Below, in pieces: positions 18,149-26,623 of a stretch of DNA of 40,019 bases (the first letter of the stretch is position 1; each line of letters begins with the position of its first letter). The stretch is taken from the NCBI GenBank assembly GCA_903889425.1, contig CAISXI010000172.1:1-40019 (forward strand). The letters run 5' to 3'. The translations under genes and the position numbers were made by a program. The notes beneath the pieces are model-generated. The model had not been told where the DNA came from and searched no databases. It saw only the letters and a list, made by a program, of their open reading frames with translations. This stretch comes from an uncultured Roseiflexaceae bacterium (GTDB lineage: Bacteria; Chloroflexota; Chloroflexia; Chloroflexales; Roseiflexaceae).

Positions 18149-18178
18149 CACCCGAGCGCACATAGGTTCGCTCGGGTG
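18149..18178. terminator. Intercistronic 10-bp hairpin
   Basis: CACCCGAGCG (18149-18158) pairs with CGCTCGGGTG (18169-18178) around a 10-nt loop, in the 60-nt gap before the lactonase gene. No T-run is present, so it is more likely an mRNA processing or attenuation element than a full terminator. Confidence 0.45.
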
Positions 18179-18198
18179 TAGCACTAAAGGAACACCTC

Positions 18199-19215
18199 AT
18201 GTCACAAATTCTCGTTGGTAGCTACAACACGCCAGATCAACCAGGCGTGGCCATTTTGGAAGTCGATAGCAGTGGTACATATCGGGTTATCAGCCAATTA
18301 ACCGGCATCGAAAATCCCTCGTTCATGACCCAGCACGGCGCACACATCTATGCCGTCAGCGAAACTGGCACTAATGGTGGCGTCGTTGCCATAACCCGCC
18401 AAGGCACTACCCTCAGCCACGGCATCCGCCGTCCGAGTGGCGGTGGCTGGCCATGTCATGTACGCGTGAGTGCTGATGGCCGATTTGTCGTCGCCACCAA
18501 CTACGGCAGCGGCACGGTGGCGTTGTTGCACATCGAAAGCGATGGATCGCTCACCGGCCTCAATGATTTGGTAGCTCATAGTGGCAGTGGACCCCATGCC
18601 GGCCGCCAAGGTGAGCCCCATGCCCATTCTGCCATCATCACTCCTGATGGGGCCTATGTAATTGCGGCTGATTTGGGCACCGATGAGTTAGTGTTTTATA
18701 CCATCAACACCCAAACCAATCAACTCGTACGCACCCATACCGTCAATGCTCCTGCAGGTAACGGCCCACGCCATACTATTTTTCATGCCAATGGCACCAT
18801 ATTGTACGTGGCCAACGAATTAGCCTGTAGCGTGTCGGTGTTTGGGTACGCCAGCGGCACACTTACCCACATCGCCGATCATGCAACCTTCACCGGCACC
18901 AACCACGACTTTACCGTGGCCGACATTCATATCAGCCCTGACCAGCAATTCCTCTACTGCACCACCCGCACTGATAACACCATCGCTGCCTATCGCATCT
19001 TGGCTGACGGGAATCTCACGCGGATTGGCGTCTATCGTTGTGGGGGGGCCTGGCCGCGCAATTTTGCCATTGCCCCAGACGGTTCTTATATCCTCGTTGC
19101 CTGCCAACACGACAATCACATCGCCGTATTGCCCCGCGATACCACCACTGGAGTCGTTGGCGCACGGGTGGCAACCATTCCCATGCCCAATGTCTCTTTT
19201 GTTGAATTTATATAA
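18199..19215 (+). CDS. Lactonase, 6-phosphogluconolactonase (7-bladed propeller) family
   Basis: This 338-residue protein starts SQILVGSYNTPDQPGVAIL, the usual N-terminus of the cytosolic beta-propeller lactonases related to YbhE/Pgl. Family patterns include VVATNYGSGTVALLHI, HAHSAIITPDGAYVIAADLGTDEL, GNGPRHTIFHANGTILYVANE and GGAWPRNFAIAPDGSYILVACQ. It hydrolyses a sugar lactone to the open acid. The SDR at 16133 is expected to make an aldaro-lactone, so this enzyme would be the next step, although carboxymuconolactone or 6-phosphogluconolactone remain possible substrates. AAAGGA lies 9 nt before the ATG. It is the last gene of the operon and is followed by a strong terminator. Confidence 0.85.
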   Translation: MSQILVGSYNTPDQPGVAILEVDSSGTYRVISQLTGIENPSFMTQHGAHIYAVSETGTNGGVVAITRQGTTLSHGIRRPSGGGWPCHVRVSADGRFVVATNYGSGTVALLHIESDGSLTGLNDLVAHSGSGPHAGRQGEPHAHSAIITPDGAYVIAADLGTDELVFYTINTQTNQLVRTHTVNAPAGNGPRHTIFHANGTILYVANELACSVSVFGYASGTLTHIADHATFTGTNHDFTVADIHISPDQQFLYCTTRTDNTIAAYRILADGNLTRIGVYRCGGAWPRNFAIAPDGSYILVACQHDNHIAVLPRDTTTGVVGARVATIPMPNVSFVEFI

Positions 19216-19234
19216 CAAAATCCCTGCTTTATAT

Positions 19235-19286
19235 AGCCGCAAAACGCTCACACAGTTATTCACTGTCTGTTTTGCGGCTTTCTTTT
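19235..19286 (+). terminator. Rho-independent terminator of the plus-strand sugar-acid operon
   Basis: AGCCGCAAAAC (19235-19245) pairs with GTTTTGCGGCT (19269-19279), with an inner ACAGT/ACTGT stem, and is followed by TTCTTTT. Confidence 0.85.
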
Positions 19287-19366
19287 CAATAAATTAATAT
19301 TTGAAATAACTTTGTAATTTATTTGTAACTATTATTCACCTGAATCAGTATATATTTTTTGATTTA

Positions 19367-19410
19367 TTGTTATTATAGTCAGTAGTACTATTAATGATTA
19401 TATTGAGGTA
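19367..19410 (+). promoter_or_regulatory. Possible promoter and RBS of the acyltransferase gene
   Basis: TTGTTA (19367-19372), a 16-bp spacer and TATTAA (19389-19394) lie in a very AT-rich gap. GAGGTA at 19405-19410 is the probable Shine-Dalgarno for the ATG at 19419. Confidence 0.35.
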
Positions 19411-19418
19411 ATGGGGTA

Positions 19419-22205
19419 ATGAAACAGCAAACCTTTGGCGCCACGGTACGCTATTACCTACAAAACTACGAAACGCAAATAATCGAGATCGAGAAACTCA
19501 GCATTTATCCCTATTTATCAGCGGTTGGCTATATCGTTGCCTGCGTTACTATTTTGGTGATGTTAGGGATTCCGCGTAATCAGCTTGATATGACGGCGTC
19601 AACTGTTGCAACCAAAAATCTCTATCAAGTAGAGCAACGCACCGAAGCACCCTACACCTTCCGGTGGTTGGCCCAAGACAGTGAAATACCGTTACCACAA
19701 CCAAGCAATGGCAAACAAATCATACGGCTGATGGCGACGGTGCCATTACCAAACACGCATATCACGCTTTATTTTGACAATCAAAACCCAGCCACATTCC
19801 CTGTCGCACAGAATGTATTTCGCCGATACGAATATCTTGTCGATGTACCACGGAGCAATGACACCACACTCTTGCGCTTCCACAGCGATAATGTGTCACA
19901 AAACGGGCGCGAATTATCAATCGGGTTAACCCAAATCATGATGGTACCGCTAACGCCATATATCATTCCGCGCACACTGGTATTGTTATTAATGCTCTAC
20001 ACGGCGATTATCGTATTTGTATGGCGCATGCAATGGTATCTAATCCTGACGTTTTATGCGACAAGTATTGTGTTTCTGGCCTATGCAGCCACGCATGTCT
20101 ACAACAGCGACAGTTGGTATTATGCCTATTTGGTCGTCTTTGGCGTAGCTGGGATTATTATTGGGCGGACTAAACCGGCCAAAAAAGACGATCCGTTAGT
20201 GGCGCCGGTGTATCGCCGTGACGTCGATGGCTTACGGGCGCTTGCGATTATTGCAGTGGTCGTCTATCACGCCTTCCCGACGCTCTTACCCAGCGGCAAT
20301 CTGGGTGTCGATATCTTTTTTGTCATTTCAGGATATTTAATCAGTCAATTATTAATTCGTCAGTTTGTCAAAAACACCTTTTCGTTCAGTGATTTTTACA
20401 ATCGGCGCATTCGCCGGATTTTCCCCGCCCTGTTTTGTATGTTGTTCGTAGTGACGGTGATGGGGTTATTGTTTTTATTCCCCAATGAATATGCGCAACT
20501 GGGGCGGCATGTCGGTGCCGGAGCTGGCTTTGTTGCGAATCTATTGCTGTATACCGAGGTCAACTATTTCGACAAATCGGCAGCCTACAAACCATTGCTC
20601 CATTTATGGTCACTTGGTGTCGAAGAACAATTTTATGTCGTGTGGCCGATTTTGCTGTATATATTCCGCCAGCGCTTACGCTCGGTACCGGCACTGATTA
20701 CAACCCTCATTGCGGCGTCATTTTTGGTCAATCTCCGCCTCGACGACACATTGCCAATCGCGTCGTTTTATTGGCCGATGTCACGGGTGTGGGAACTATT
20801 GGTGGGCACACTCGTCGTTCACATCCTCGCCAACCCCACCATTCGCCAACGCTTATTTTTCACGCCAATCATTGCCCACACAATTAGTGGCATAGGCATC
20901 ACATTGCTGGTGGCGAGTATGTTTTTGGCAGATGGTGACGCAAGCTATACGTACTACAGTGCAATTGTGCCGATTTGCGGAGCTATTTTGGTGATTGTGG
21001 CAGGTGAGCGGGCATGGTTCAATCGTGTCATATTGGCGAATCCAGTCATGGTATGGATCGGTTTAATCAGCTTCCCACTCTATCTCTGGCACTGGCCACT
21101 GTTGTCGTTTGCCAATTTTTTTACTAATACAGAACCAAGTATTGCGATTCGCATCGTGCTCGTAGCGATTAGCGTCTTGTTTGCCTGGTTGACCTATGCC
21201 TACCTCGAGAAACCGTTGCGCCAAGGACATATGCGTGCCATCCCTACGCGTTACTTTAGTTATGCGACATTTGCGTGTGGCATTGTAGGCTATTTTTTGA
21301 TTGGAAGTGGCGTCATAATGCCGCTTAACCGCAATTCCCCAGATAGCGCAGTGAGTAGCTCCCCTGCGGTAATTACGAGCAACCCATTGTGTGCCGGGAT
21401 TGAAAACAATTATTTGGTTACGTGTGTCCATCACCAACGGGGCAACGACACCACAGAGGAATATGTGTTCATCGGTGATAGTCACGCCGAGGTCCTCGCC
21501 GCCGGCAACGACATCCCACATTCAACCACCGCATTTGCCGTCCGTTATTGCTTGCCGTTGTTAGGAATCGAACGCTTTGTCGATCAATCGGCACGTGCAT
21601 TTGGATGTGACGACATCCATAAATTACCGGCATTTATCAACAATCTGCGGGACAATCCGCCGACGCACCACCGCACGATTTTGCTCGCTGCGCGCTTTGT
21701 AGCACTCGAGCCAAGTAGCAATATTGTGGCTGACCGGCGCGGTTATTATCAATTTAGTGGTCCACGGGTACCTGCAAGTACCGTAAATCTCGATACCGTC
21801 TTCCAGACTGGATTGCAACGTACCTTGACTGCGCTCACGACACTCCCCAATACCAGCGTCGTGTTTGTGGATCAAGTTCCGGAGCTTGACTTCATGCCAA
21901 TGAACTGTAACCGACTACAATTATTTCATTCACTCGCAGATTCCACCTGCACAACTCCACAGCAACCGATTATGCAGGCGTTCGTGCGCTACAAAAACAA
22001 CGTGAGTACCGTGTTAGCAAATTACCCCACCGTACACCGTTACGACCCCATGAATGCCCTGTGTCACAACGATCAATGCGCCATTATGACCAATGGCTAT
22101 GCCCTTTATATTGACACCAATCACTTAACATCCTACGGCGCAAATCTGGTTGCTGCCGATTTATGGAAAAAAGTACTCACATATCCCAGATATCGCCAAA
22201 GTTAA
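19419..22205 (+). CDS. Acyltransferase-3 / SGNH fusion membrane protein with N-terminal extension
   Basis: A 928-residue protein in three parts. Residues 1-265 hold a transmembrane helix at about 30-50, a beta-rich outer domain of about 130 residues and further helices near 185-250; I do not recognise this part. Residues about 265-610 are a multi-helix acyltransferase-3 (OafA/YrhL) domain starting YRRDVDGLRALAIIAVVVYH, with the conserved His, NLGVDIFFVISGYLIS and FYNRRIRRIFPAL. The C-terminal SGNH domain has Ser688 in FIGDSH (686-689) and the Asp899-x2-His902 dyad in DTNHLTSYGA. Such proteins O-acetylate cell-surface polysaccharide or glycan, the membrane half passing acetyl to the outer SGNH half. 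It has its own AT-rich leader and is not part of the sugar-acid operon. Confidence 0.88.
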   Translation: MKQQTFGATVRYYLQNYETQIIEIEKLSIYPYLSAVGYIVACVTILVMLGIPRNQLDMTASTVATKNLYQVEQRTEAPYTFRWLAQDSEIPLPQPSNGKQIIRLMATVPLPNTHITLYFDNQNPATFPVAQNVFRRYEYLVDVPRSNDTTLLRFHSDNVSQNGRELSIGLTQIMMVPLTPYIIPRTLVLLLMLYTAIIVFVWRMQWYLILTFYATSIVFLAYAATHVYNSDSWYYAYLVVFGVAGIIIGRTKPAKKDDPLVAPVYRRDVDGLRALAIIAVVVYHAFPTLLPSGNLGVDIFFVISGYLISQLLIRQFVKNTFSFSDFYNRRIRRIFPALFCMLFVVTVMGLLFLFPNEYAQLGRHVGAGAGFVANLLLYTEVNYFDKSAAYKPLLHLWSLGVEEQFYVVWPILLYIFRQRLRSVPALITTLIAASFLVNLRLDDTLPIASFYWPMSRVWELLVGTLVVHILANPTIRQRLFFTPIIAHTISGIGITLLVASMFLADGDASYTYYSAIVPICGAILVIVAGERAWFNRVILANPVMVWIGLISFPLYLWHWPLLSFANFFTNTEPSIAIRIVLVAISVLFAWLTYAYLEKPLRQGHMRAIPTRYFSYATFACGIVGYFLIGSGVIMPLNRNSPDSAVSSSPAVITSNPLCAGIENNYLVTCVHHQRGNDTTEEYVFIGDSHAEVLAAGNDIPHSTTAFAVRYCLPLLGIERFVDQSARAFGCDDIHKLPAFINNLRDNPPTHHRTILLAARFVALEPSSNIVADRRGYYQFSGPRVPASTVNLDTVFQTGLQRTLTALTTLPNTSVVFVDQVPELDFMPMNCNRLQLFHSLADSTCTTPQQPIMQAFVRYKNNVSTVLANYPTVHRYDPMNALCHNDQCAIMTNGYALYIDTNHLTSYGANLVAADLWKKVLTYPRYRQS

Positions 22206-22214
22206 TTGATTAGC

Positions 22215-22263
22215 AGACACCAAACGCCCGTTCAGGTATAACCTGAACGGGCGTTTGGTGTCT
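22215..22263. terminator. Perfect 23-bp bidirectional hairpin between convergent genes
   Basis: Arms 22215-22237 and 22241-22263 are perfectly complementary with a 3-nt ATA loop. The hairpin lies 9 nt after the acyltransferase stop and 13 nt after the stop of the convergent enolase gene, so it probably ends both transcripts. There is no clear T-run in either direction. Confidence 0.75.
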
Positions 22264-22276
22264 ACACAATCCGAAA

Positions 22277-23533
22277 TTACGGCGTCCAGATGGTACCATC
22301 GGGCCAGCGACTCTGGGTCCACTCCACCACCTTGGTGTCGACGGGGTACTTGGCAGCCTTTTGCTCGTCAAAATCGACACCCCAGCCTGGTTTGTCGTTG
22401 ACATAGACATAGCCACCATGTACTTCGGGACAACCGGGGAAGACTTCATACAAATTTGGCCCAAAGTGAATCACTTCTTGGATGCCAAAATTGCGGCTCG
22501 ACAAGTCGAGATGCACGTTGGCGGCATGCCCAATTGGTGATACGTCACCAGGACCATGCCAGGCCGTACGAATCCCGAATTGCTCAGCAAACGCAGCCAA
22601 CTTGCGGGCCGGCGTCACACCACCAATGGCCGATACGTGTGAGCGGATGAAGTCGATCAACTGCTCGCTAATCAACGTCTTCCATTCGGCGGCGTTCACG
22701 TGCAATTCACCCATGGCGATGGGGGTCGCACATTGCTCACGCAAGCGGCGGAACCATTCGATTTGGTCGGGGGCAAATGGATCTTCGAGGAAGAAGAGCC
22801 GGTAGGGCTCAAGCGCCTTACCCATCCGTACCGCATCAATCGGCGCAATCCGCTCGTGGATGTCGTGGAGCAAAAAGAGGTCGTAGCCGATTTTGTTACG
22901 AATATAATCAAATAGCGGCGGAATCGAGCGGGCATACACATCAGGCTGGTAGTAGGCACCGGGGAAGGTTGATTCGAGGTTGTCCATCGAGCGCATACGA
23001 TGGGTGGCCTGTGGCGCATCTTTACTGGGGACGCTGTTTTGTTTGGTGATGTCTTGGATACGACCGCCGTAGCCACCCATTTGACAGCGCACGGCGAGGG
23101 CGCCACTCTCTTGGTACTTGATGACGTTTTCGAGCACTTCTTGGTGGTCACGGCCATCGGCGTGGCGATATATCATGGCACCTTCGCGACACTTGCCGCC
23201 CCAGAGTTGATAAACGGGCATGTTGGCGATTTTGCCCTTGATATCCCACAAGGCCATGTCGACACCGCTGATGGCGTTGTTGAGCACGGGGCCATTACGC
23301 CAGTAGGAATTGACCATCATCAATTGCCACATATCTTCGCTGTTGCGCGGATCGCGACCAACTAGCAACGGCTCGAGATAATCTTCGACCGCTTTGACGA
23401 CCAACGTGGCCCGTTGGGTAAACGTGGCACAACCCAAGCCAAACAAGCCATCTTGGTCGGTTTCGACCTTGACAACGACGACCCCAATGCCGTCAGGGGC
23501 GGTCAAAAACGCCCGTACACGCGTGATTTTCAT
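22277..23533 (-). CDS. Enolase-superfamily ManD/RspA-type dehydratase
   Basis: The 418-residue protein belongs to the D-mannonate dehydratase (ManD, formerly RspA) subgroup: IYRHADGRD, HDIHERIAPIDAVRMGKALE and SPIGHAANVHLDLSSRNFGIQE are its marks. Metal ligands are Asp224, Glu250 and Glu276, with His226, Arg149 and His326 as catalytic residues by alignment to known ManD proteins. After His326 comes Gly-Pro (HGPGDVSP); from memory, Ala at this place goes with efficient mannonate dehydratases and Pro with weak or D-gluconate-acting ones, so gluconate-like acids are possible substrates. The start at 23533 is chosen because GGAG lies 8 nt upstream and MKITRVRAF is the family N-terminus. It is the last gene of the minus-strand cluster, separated from the previous one by a hairpin. 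Confidence 0.85.
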   Translation of the reverse strand: MKITRVRAFLTAPDGIGVVVVKVETDQDGLFGLGCATFTQRATLVVKAVEDYLEPLLVGRDPRNSEDMWQLMMVNSYWRNGPVLNNAISGVDMALWDIKGKIANMPVYQLWGGKCREGAMIYRHADGRDHQEVLENVIKYQESGALAVRCQMGGYGGRIQDITKQNSVPSKDAPQATHRMRSMDNLESTFPGAYYQPDVYARSIPPLFDYIRNKIGYDLFLLHDIHERIAPIDAVRMGKALEPYRLFFLEDPFAPDQIEWFRRLREQCATPIAMGELHVNAAEWKTLISEQLIDFIRSHVSAIGGVTPARKLAAFAEQFGIRTAWHGPGDVSPIGHAANVHLDLSSRNFGIQEVIHFGPNLYEVFPGCPEVHGGYVYVNDKPGWGVDFDEQKAAKYPVDTKVVEWTQSRWPDGTIWTP

Positions 23534-23570
23534 TGTAATCTCCATTGAAAAAAAGCCTATCACCCACATA

Positions 23571-23607
23571 TTCCATCTCCCACGTCACTATGACGTGGGA
23601 GATGGAA
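23571..23607. terminator. Perfect 17-bp intercistronic hairpin
   Basis: TTCCATCTCCCACGTCA (23571-23587) is perfectly complementary to 23591-23607 with a CTA loop, between the two enolase genes. A T7 run on the minus strand comes about 20 nt later, not directly after the stem, so this is more likely a stabiliser or partial attenuator than a terminator. Confidence 0.55.
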
Positions 23608-23619
23608 GTCAACGCAATC

Positions 23620-24927
23620 TTACGACCAGAGCCGATCCCAGCTTTTGGCTTCGTCCCATTCGGGGGTTGGCTCAAAGAATCCGCTGCCCTTGACCAAATG
23701 TTCCTTGACCACGTCGAGATTGACTTCAAAGCCCAAACCGGGGGTATGGGGCACTGCAATGTAGCCGTTTTGGATGACGGGGCCACTGCGCCCGGTAATG
23801 GTGATAAAGTCGCTCCAGAAGGGTTCTTCGGAGAAGTGGTGTTCGAGGGCGATGAAGTTTTCGGTGGCAGCGGCACAATGCACACTCGCCATGGTGCTGA
23901 TGGGCGTACCGGCCATGTGCATCGCCATGCTAATCCCCCGCTCAGCGGCGTAATCGCCGATGCGCTTGGTTTCCATGATGCCACCACTCGTGGCCATGTC
24001 AGGGTGAATGATATTGACGCCACGGGCATCGATGAGCGGTTTAAAGCCATCGAGGGCGTAGATATCTTCACCGGTACAGACGGGCGTGTGGAGTTCACGC
24101 TCGAGTTGTACCCATTGATCGGTGAATTGCCACGGCACCAGGTCTTCGAGCCACGCCAAATTGTAGGGCTCGAGCGCTTTACCAAGGCGAATACAATCGT
24201 CGATGCCGATATGACCAAAGTGGTCAGCGGCAATTGGCACTTCGTAGCCTACCGTCTCACGCACTTGGGACACATATTCCACAATCATGTCCAACCCTTT
24301 GGGGGTGATACGGACGTGCGTGAAGGGGTGTTGCAAGGTGTGCAAGTTGAGCATTTTGTCGAAGTGCTTGTCGCTCCCGCCGGGCAACATGCCATCGGGA
24401 TAGGTCAACGCACCGGGGATGCCGATGAGGGGTTGGATGCCTACGTCCATTTTGAGCATGGTATAGCCCCACGAGATGCGCTCTTGGAGTTGTTTGCCCA
24501 TCGACACACCATCGGGTTCGTTGGGGGTATCGCAGTACATGCGCACGCGGTCGCGGTATTGACCACCGGCGAGGGCAAAGGCGGGTACGCCATAGGCTTT
24601 GCCGGCCAGGTCCATCAAGGCCATTTCGACACCGGACACGCCGCCACCCTGGCGACCGTGATGGCCGAACTGCTTGATTTTGCGGAACAAACGATCGACG
24701 TTGCAGGGATTTTCGCCCAACAAGCGGCTTTTGAGCATCAAAGCGTATTTGGCGGCGGCCAAGTCACGGACTTCGCCCCAACCGCTAATCCCTTGGTTGG
24801 TATCGATGCGGATGATGCTAAAGTGCCAGTGGTCCCAGCCCACCGTGGCAATCCGCATATCGGTGATTTTGAGGTCGCTCGGGTTTGATGAGCGCTGAAT
24901 GTTATCTTCAGGGCGCGTTCCGCTCAT
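23620..24927 (-). CDS. Enolase-superfamily MR-type sugar-acid dehydratase (substrate unknown)
   Basis: A 435-residue mandelate-racemase/muconate-lactonising-type protein. It has Lys159 in MLKMDVG at the end of barrel strand 2, metal ligands Asp235 (AADHFG), Glu261 (LEDL) and Glu287 (TGEDIY), and the His337 region (MAMHMAG) with Asp310 (IIHPDMATSGG), i.e. the Lys plus His/Asp acid-base set of the MR group. A long insert (about 165-205) distinguishes it from DgoD. The ATG at 24927 overlaps the stop of the upstream aldolase-like gene as ATGA, implying translational coupling; an ATG at 24858 nearer the canonical N-terminus has no better RBS. Its operon mates make an aldonate or aldarate the likely substrate, but I cannot assign which. 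Confidence 0.8.
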   Translation of the reverse strand: MSGTRPEDNIQRSSNPSDLKITDMRIATVGWDHWHFSIIRIDTNQGISGWGEVRDLAAAKYALMLKSRLLGENPCNVDRLFRKIKQFGHHGRQGGGVSGVEMALMDLAGKAYGVPAFALAGGQYRDRVRMYCDTPNEPDGVSMGKQLQERISWGYTMLKMDVGIQPLIGIPGALTYPDGMLPGGSDKHFDKMLNLHTLQHPFTHVRITPKGLDMIVEYVSQVRETVGYEVPIAADHFGHIGIDDCIRLGKALEPYNLAWLEDLVPWQFTDQWVQLERELHTPVCTGEDIYALDGFKPLIDARGVNIIHPDMATSGGIMETKRIGDYAAERGISMAMHMAGTPISTMASVHCAAATENFIALEHHFSEEPFWSDFITITGRSGPVIQNGYIAVPHTPGLGFEVNLDVVKEHLVKGSGFFEPTPEWDEAKSWDRLWS

Positions 24928-25751
24928 TTGTTGTTCGCTTTCTTCCAGGCGGTGTAGTCGGCTTCGATGTCTTCGCGCCAATTTTGCACGTCGATCTCGC
25001 CGCTGGTGTATTTGCCTTCACCAATCCGCATTTTGCCGAATTCATCACGCACGCGGGTGTTTTCGCTCTCTTCAACGACTTCTTTCACCAAGTGCGGTGG
25101 GATAACGATGATACCGGTGGCGGTGCCCAAAATCACGTCGCCTGGCAAAATGGTAATGCCGTCGATGCGCACGGGAATGTTGATACCAGACAAGGTGACA
25201 TCGGCAATGGCGGTTGGATCAAAGCCCCGCACATAGAAGTTGACATCGTCGAGGGTGACCAGGCCGGCCAAGTCACGGACGCCACCATCAATCACAGCGC
25301 CGGCGTGGGTGCGTTTGGCCACTGCAGTACCCAAGTTGTCACCAACCAAGGTGCCGTCTTTGATTTTGCCAAACAAATCACACACCATCACATCGTTGCG
25401 CTCGAGTTGTTCGATAATCCACGAATTTTGGCCACCGATTTTGCCACGCCCCGCAGCAATCCCGGAATCTTGGATGACCTTGTGGAAGTCGGGGCGATGA
25501 GGAATAAAGGCGGCAGTGACAGCCCGGCCGACGGTAACTTTGCCGGGGTGGGTCTCTTTCCAGTTACCAGCGAATTGCAAGTTGTAGCCATGGCGACGCA
25601 TCGTACCCCAGGCCTCTTCGGTGGTGACCAGTTTCATGCGCTCGATCAAATCATCGGGCACTTTGGGGCGACCATCGGCAAAGCGCTCGAAAGGATTTTG
25701 GGCGGTCAGGGCAATCATTGCCTCACGAGTTGGTTGTACATGCCACGTCAT
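24924..25751 (-). CDS. RraA-like / HMG-CHA aldolase family protein
   Basis: The 275-residue protein has the RraA/'dimethylmenaquinone methyltransferase-like' fold, with the family region GDNLGTAVAKRTHAGAVIDG followed by GVRD. Members that are true class II pyruvate aldolases (4-hydroxy-4-methyl-2-oxoglutarate/4-carboxy-4-hydroxy-2-oxoadipate aldolase) carry Asp-x20-Arg-Asp, and exactly that spacing is present here; the RNase E inhibitor RraA of enterobacteria is shorter (about 160 residues). This copy has extra N-terminal (about 60 residues) and C-terminal (about 45 residues) segments. Lying between an SDR and an enolase dehydratase, and overlapping the latter by ATGA, it is a good candidate to cleave the keto-deoxy acid they produce. 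That role is inference. AAAGGA lies 9 nt before the ATG. Confidence 0.78.
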   Translation of the reverse strand: MTWHVQPTREAMIALTAQNPFERFADGRPKVPDDLIERMKLVTTEEAWGTMRRHGYNLQFAGNWKETHPGKVTVGRAVTAAFIPHRPDFHKVIQDSGIAAGRGKIGGQNSWIIEQLERNDVMVCDLFGKIKDGTLVGDNLGTAVAKRTHAGAVIDGGVRDLAGLVTLDDVNFYVRGFDPTAIADVTLSGINIPVRIDGITILPGDVILGTATGIIVIPPHLVKEVVEESENTRVRDEFGKMRIGEGKYTSGEIDVQNWREDIEADYTAWKKANNK

Positions 25752-25787
25752 TGTAGTATCCTTTCAAAAAACGGCGTATCACAAAAA

Positions 25788-26609
25788 TTAATGCGTCCAG
25801 CCCAACAAGCGTTGCGCCTTCGTGCAGTCGTACATTCCCTCGTTGGGTGCCAATTCCTTGGTCACTGTCACTTGCGGGAACCATTGGGCAATCAAATCGC
25901 TGGTCGATTCGGCCATCACCGTGGTCGGCGACACAATATAAAAGGCTTCGTGGCCAATATATTGCGCATCGACAATCGCCATACAGGCGCGGGCAGCCGA
26001 CTCACCGAGCGTATACGCCCAAAGTTGCTTGGCATTCATGTCGAAGTTTTTGTTGGCGCGTTCTTGCGCCAATGCCAAATTTTCGACCACCCAGTGGAAG
26101 CGCAACGAGGCAATCGTCATGTCTTCGTAGCGCCGTGCAATCGAATCACCTTGGAGCTCGCAAATCCACTTCGACAAGCTGTAGGGGTCTTCGCTATAGG
26201 TAGGGTGCAATTCATTGACCGGCAAATAATCATATTTGGGCCAACGACTATACACCGCGCCGATCGCGTTGATACTTGATGCCTGCGCTACCCGTTTGAT
26301 GCCACAATTCGCCGCCGCCAACAAGGCATTGTAACTACTCGTGACATTGTTGTTGTGCACCACATGGTCAAGATGACCACGGGGCGCTGGGATAGCCGCC
26401 AAGTGGATGAGCACTTCATAGCCATTGATGGCATCATAAAATGCTTGGTAATCAGACAATTCGGCACTCACAAAGTCAACACTGTCAGGCACACTCCCTG
26501 CAGTCGGTGCCACCCGATCAATGTTGCGTACCGTATGCCCTTGCGCCACGGCCATCCGTAACACATGCTTACCGACGCTCCCACTCCCACCAGTTACCGC
26601 AATACGCAC
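25788..26609 (-). CDS. NAD-dependent SDR, uronate-dehydrogenase-like (copy 2)
   Basis: The 273-residue SDR has GGSGSVGKHV (7-16) for NAD, Asp31 at the end of strand 2, LIHLAA, Ser in ASSINAIGA and the YxxxK pair in YSLSKW. It is a diverged paralogue of the plus-strand SDR at 16133, sharing KYDYLP..ELHP, SKW..ELQGD and FYIVSP. Uronate dehydrogenase (uronate to aldaro-lactone, NAD-linked) is the best-fitting activity, given UxuA upstream and enolase dehydratases downstream. The start is GTG at 26609, with AAGGAG 6 nt upstream, and the mature frame MRIAVTGG fits the family. It follows UxuA after a 114-nt gap that holds a purine-rich heptamer repeat, and precedes the RraA-like gene by 36 nt. Confidence 0.8.
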   Translation of the reverse strand: MRIAVTGGSGSVGKHVLRMAVAQGHTVRNIDRVAPTAGSVPDSVDFVSAELSDYQAFYDAINGYEVLIHLAAIPAPRGHLDHVVHNNNVTSSYNALLAAANCGIKRVAQASSINAIGAVYSRWPKYDYLPVNELHPTYSEDPYSLSKWICELQGDSIARRYEDMTIASLRFHWVVENLALAQERANKNFDMNAKQLWAYTLGESAARACMAIVDAQYIGHEAFYIVSPTTVMAESTSDLIAQWFPQVTVTKELAPNEGMYDCTKAQRLLGWTH

Positions 26610-26623
26610 GTTTACTCCTTTAT

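Noticed and set aside
23545-26279. Two long plus-strand open frames (about 447 and 464 codons) opposite the enolase, RraA-like and SDR genes
   Set aside because: They are antisense to well-supported genes, have His/Gly/Val-rich compositions typical of reversed codons, match no family and lack ribosome binding sites.
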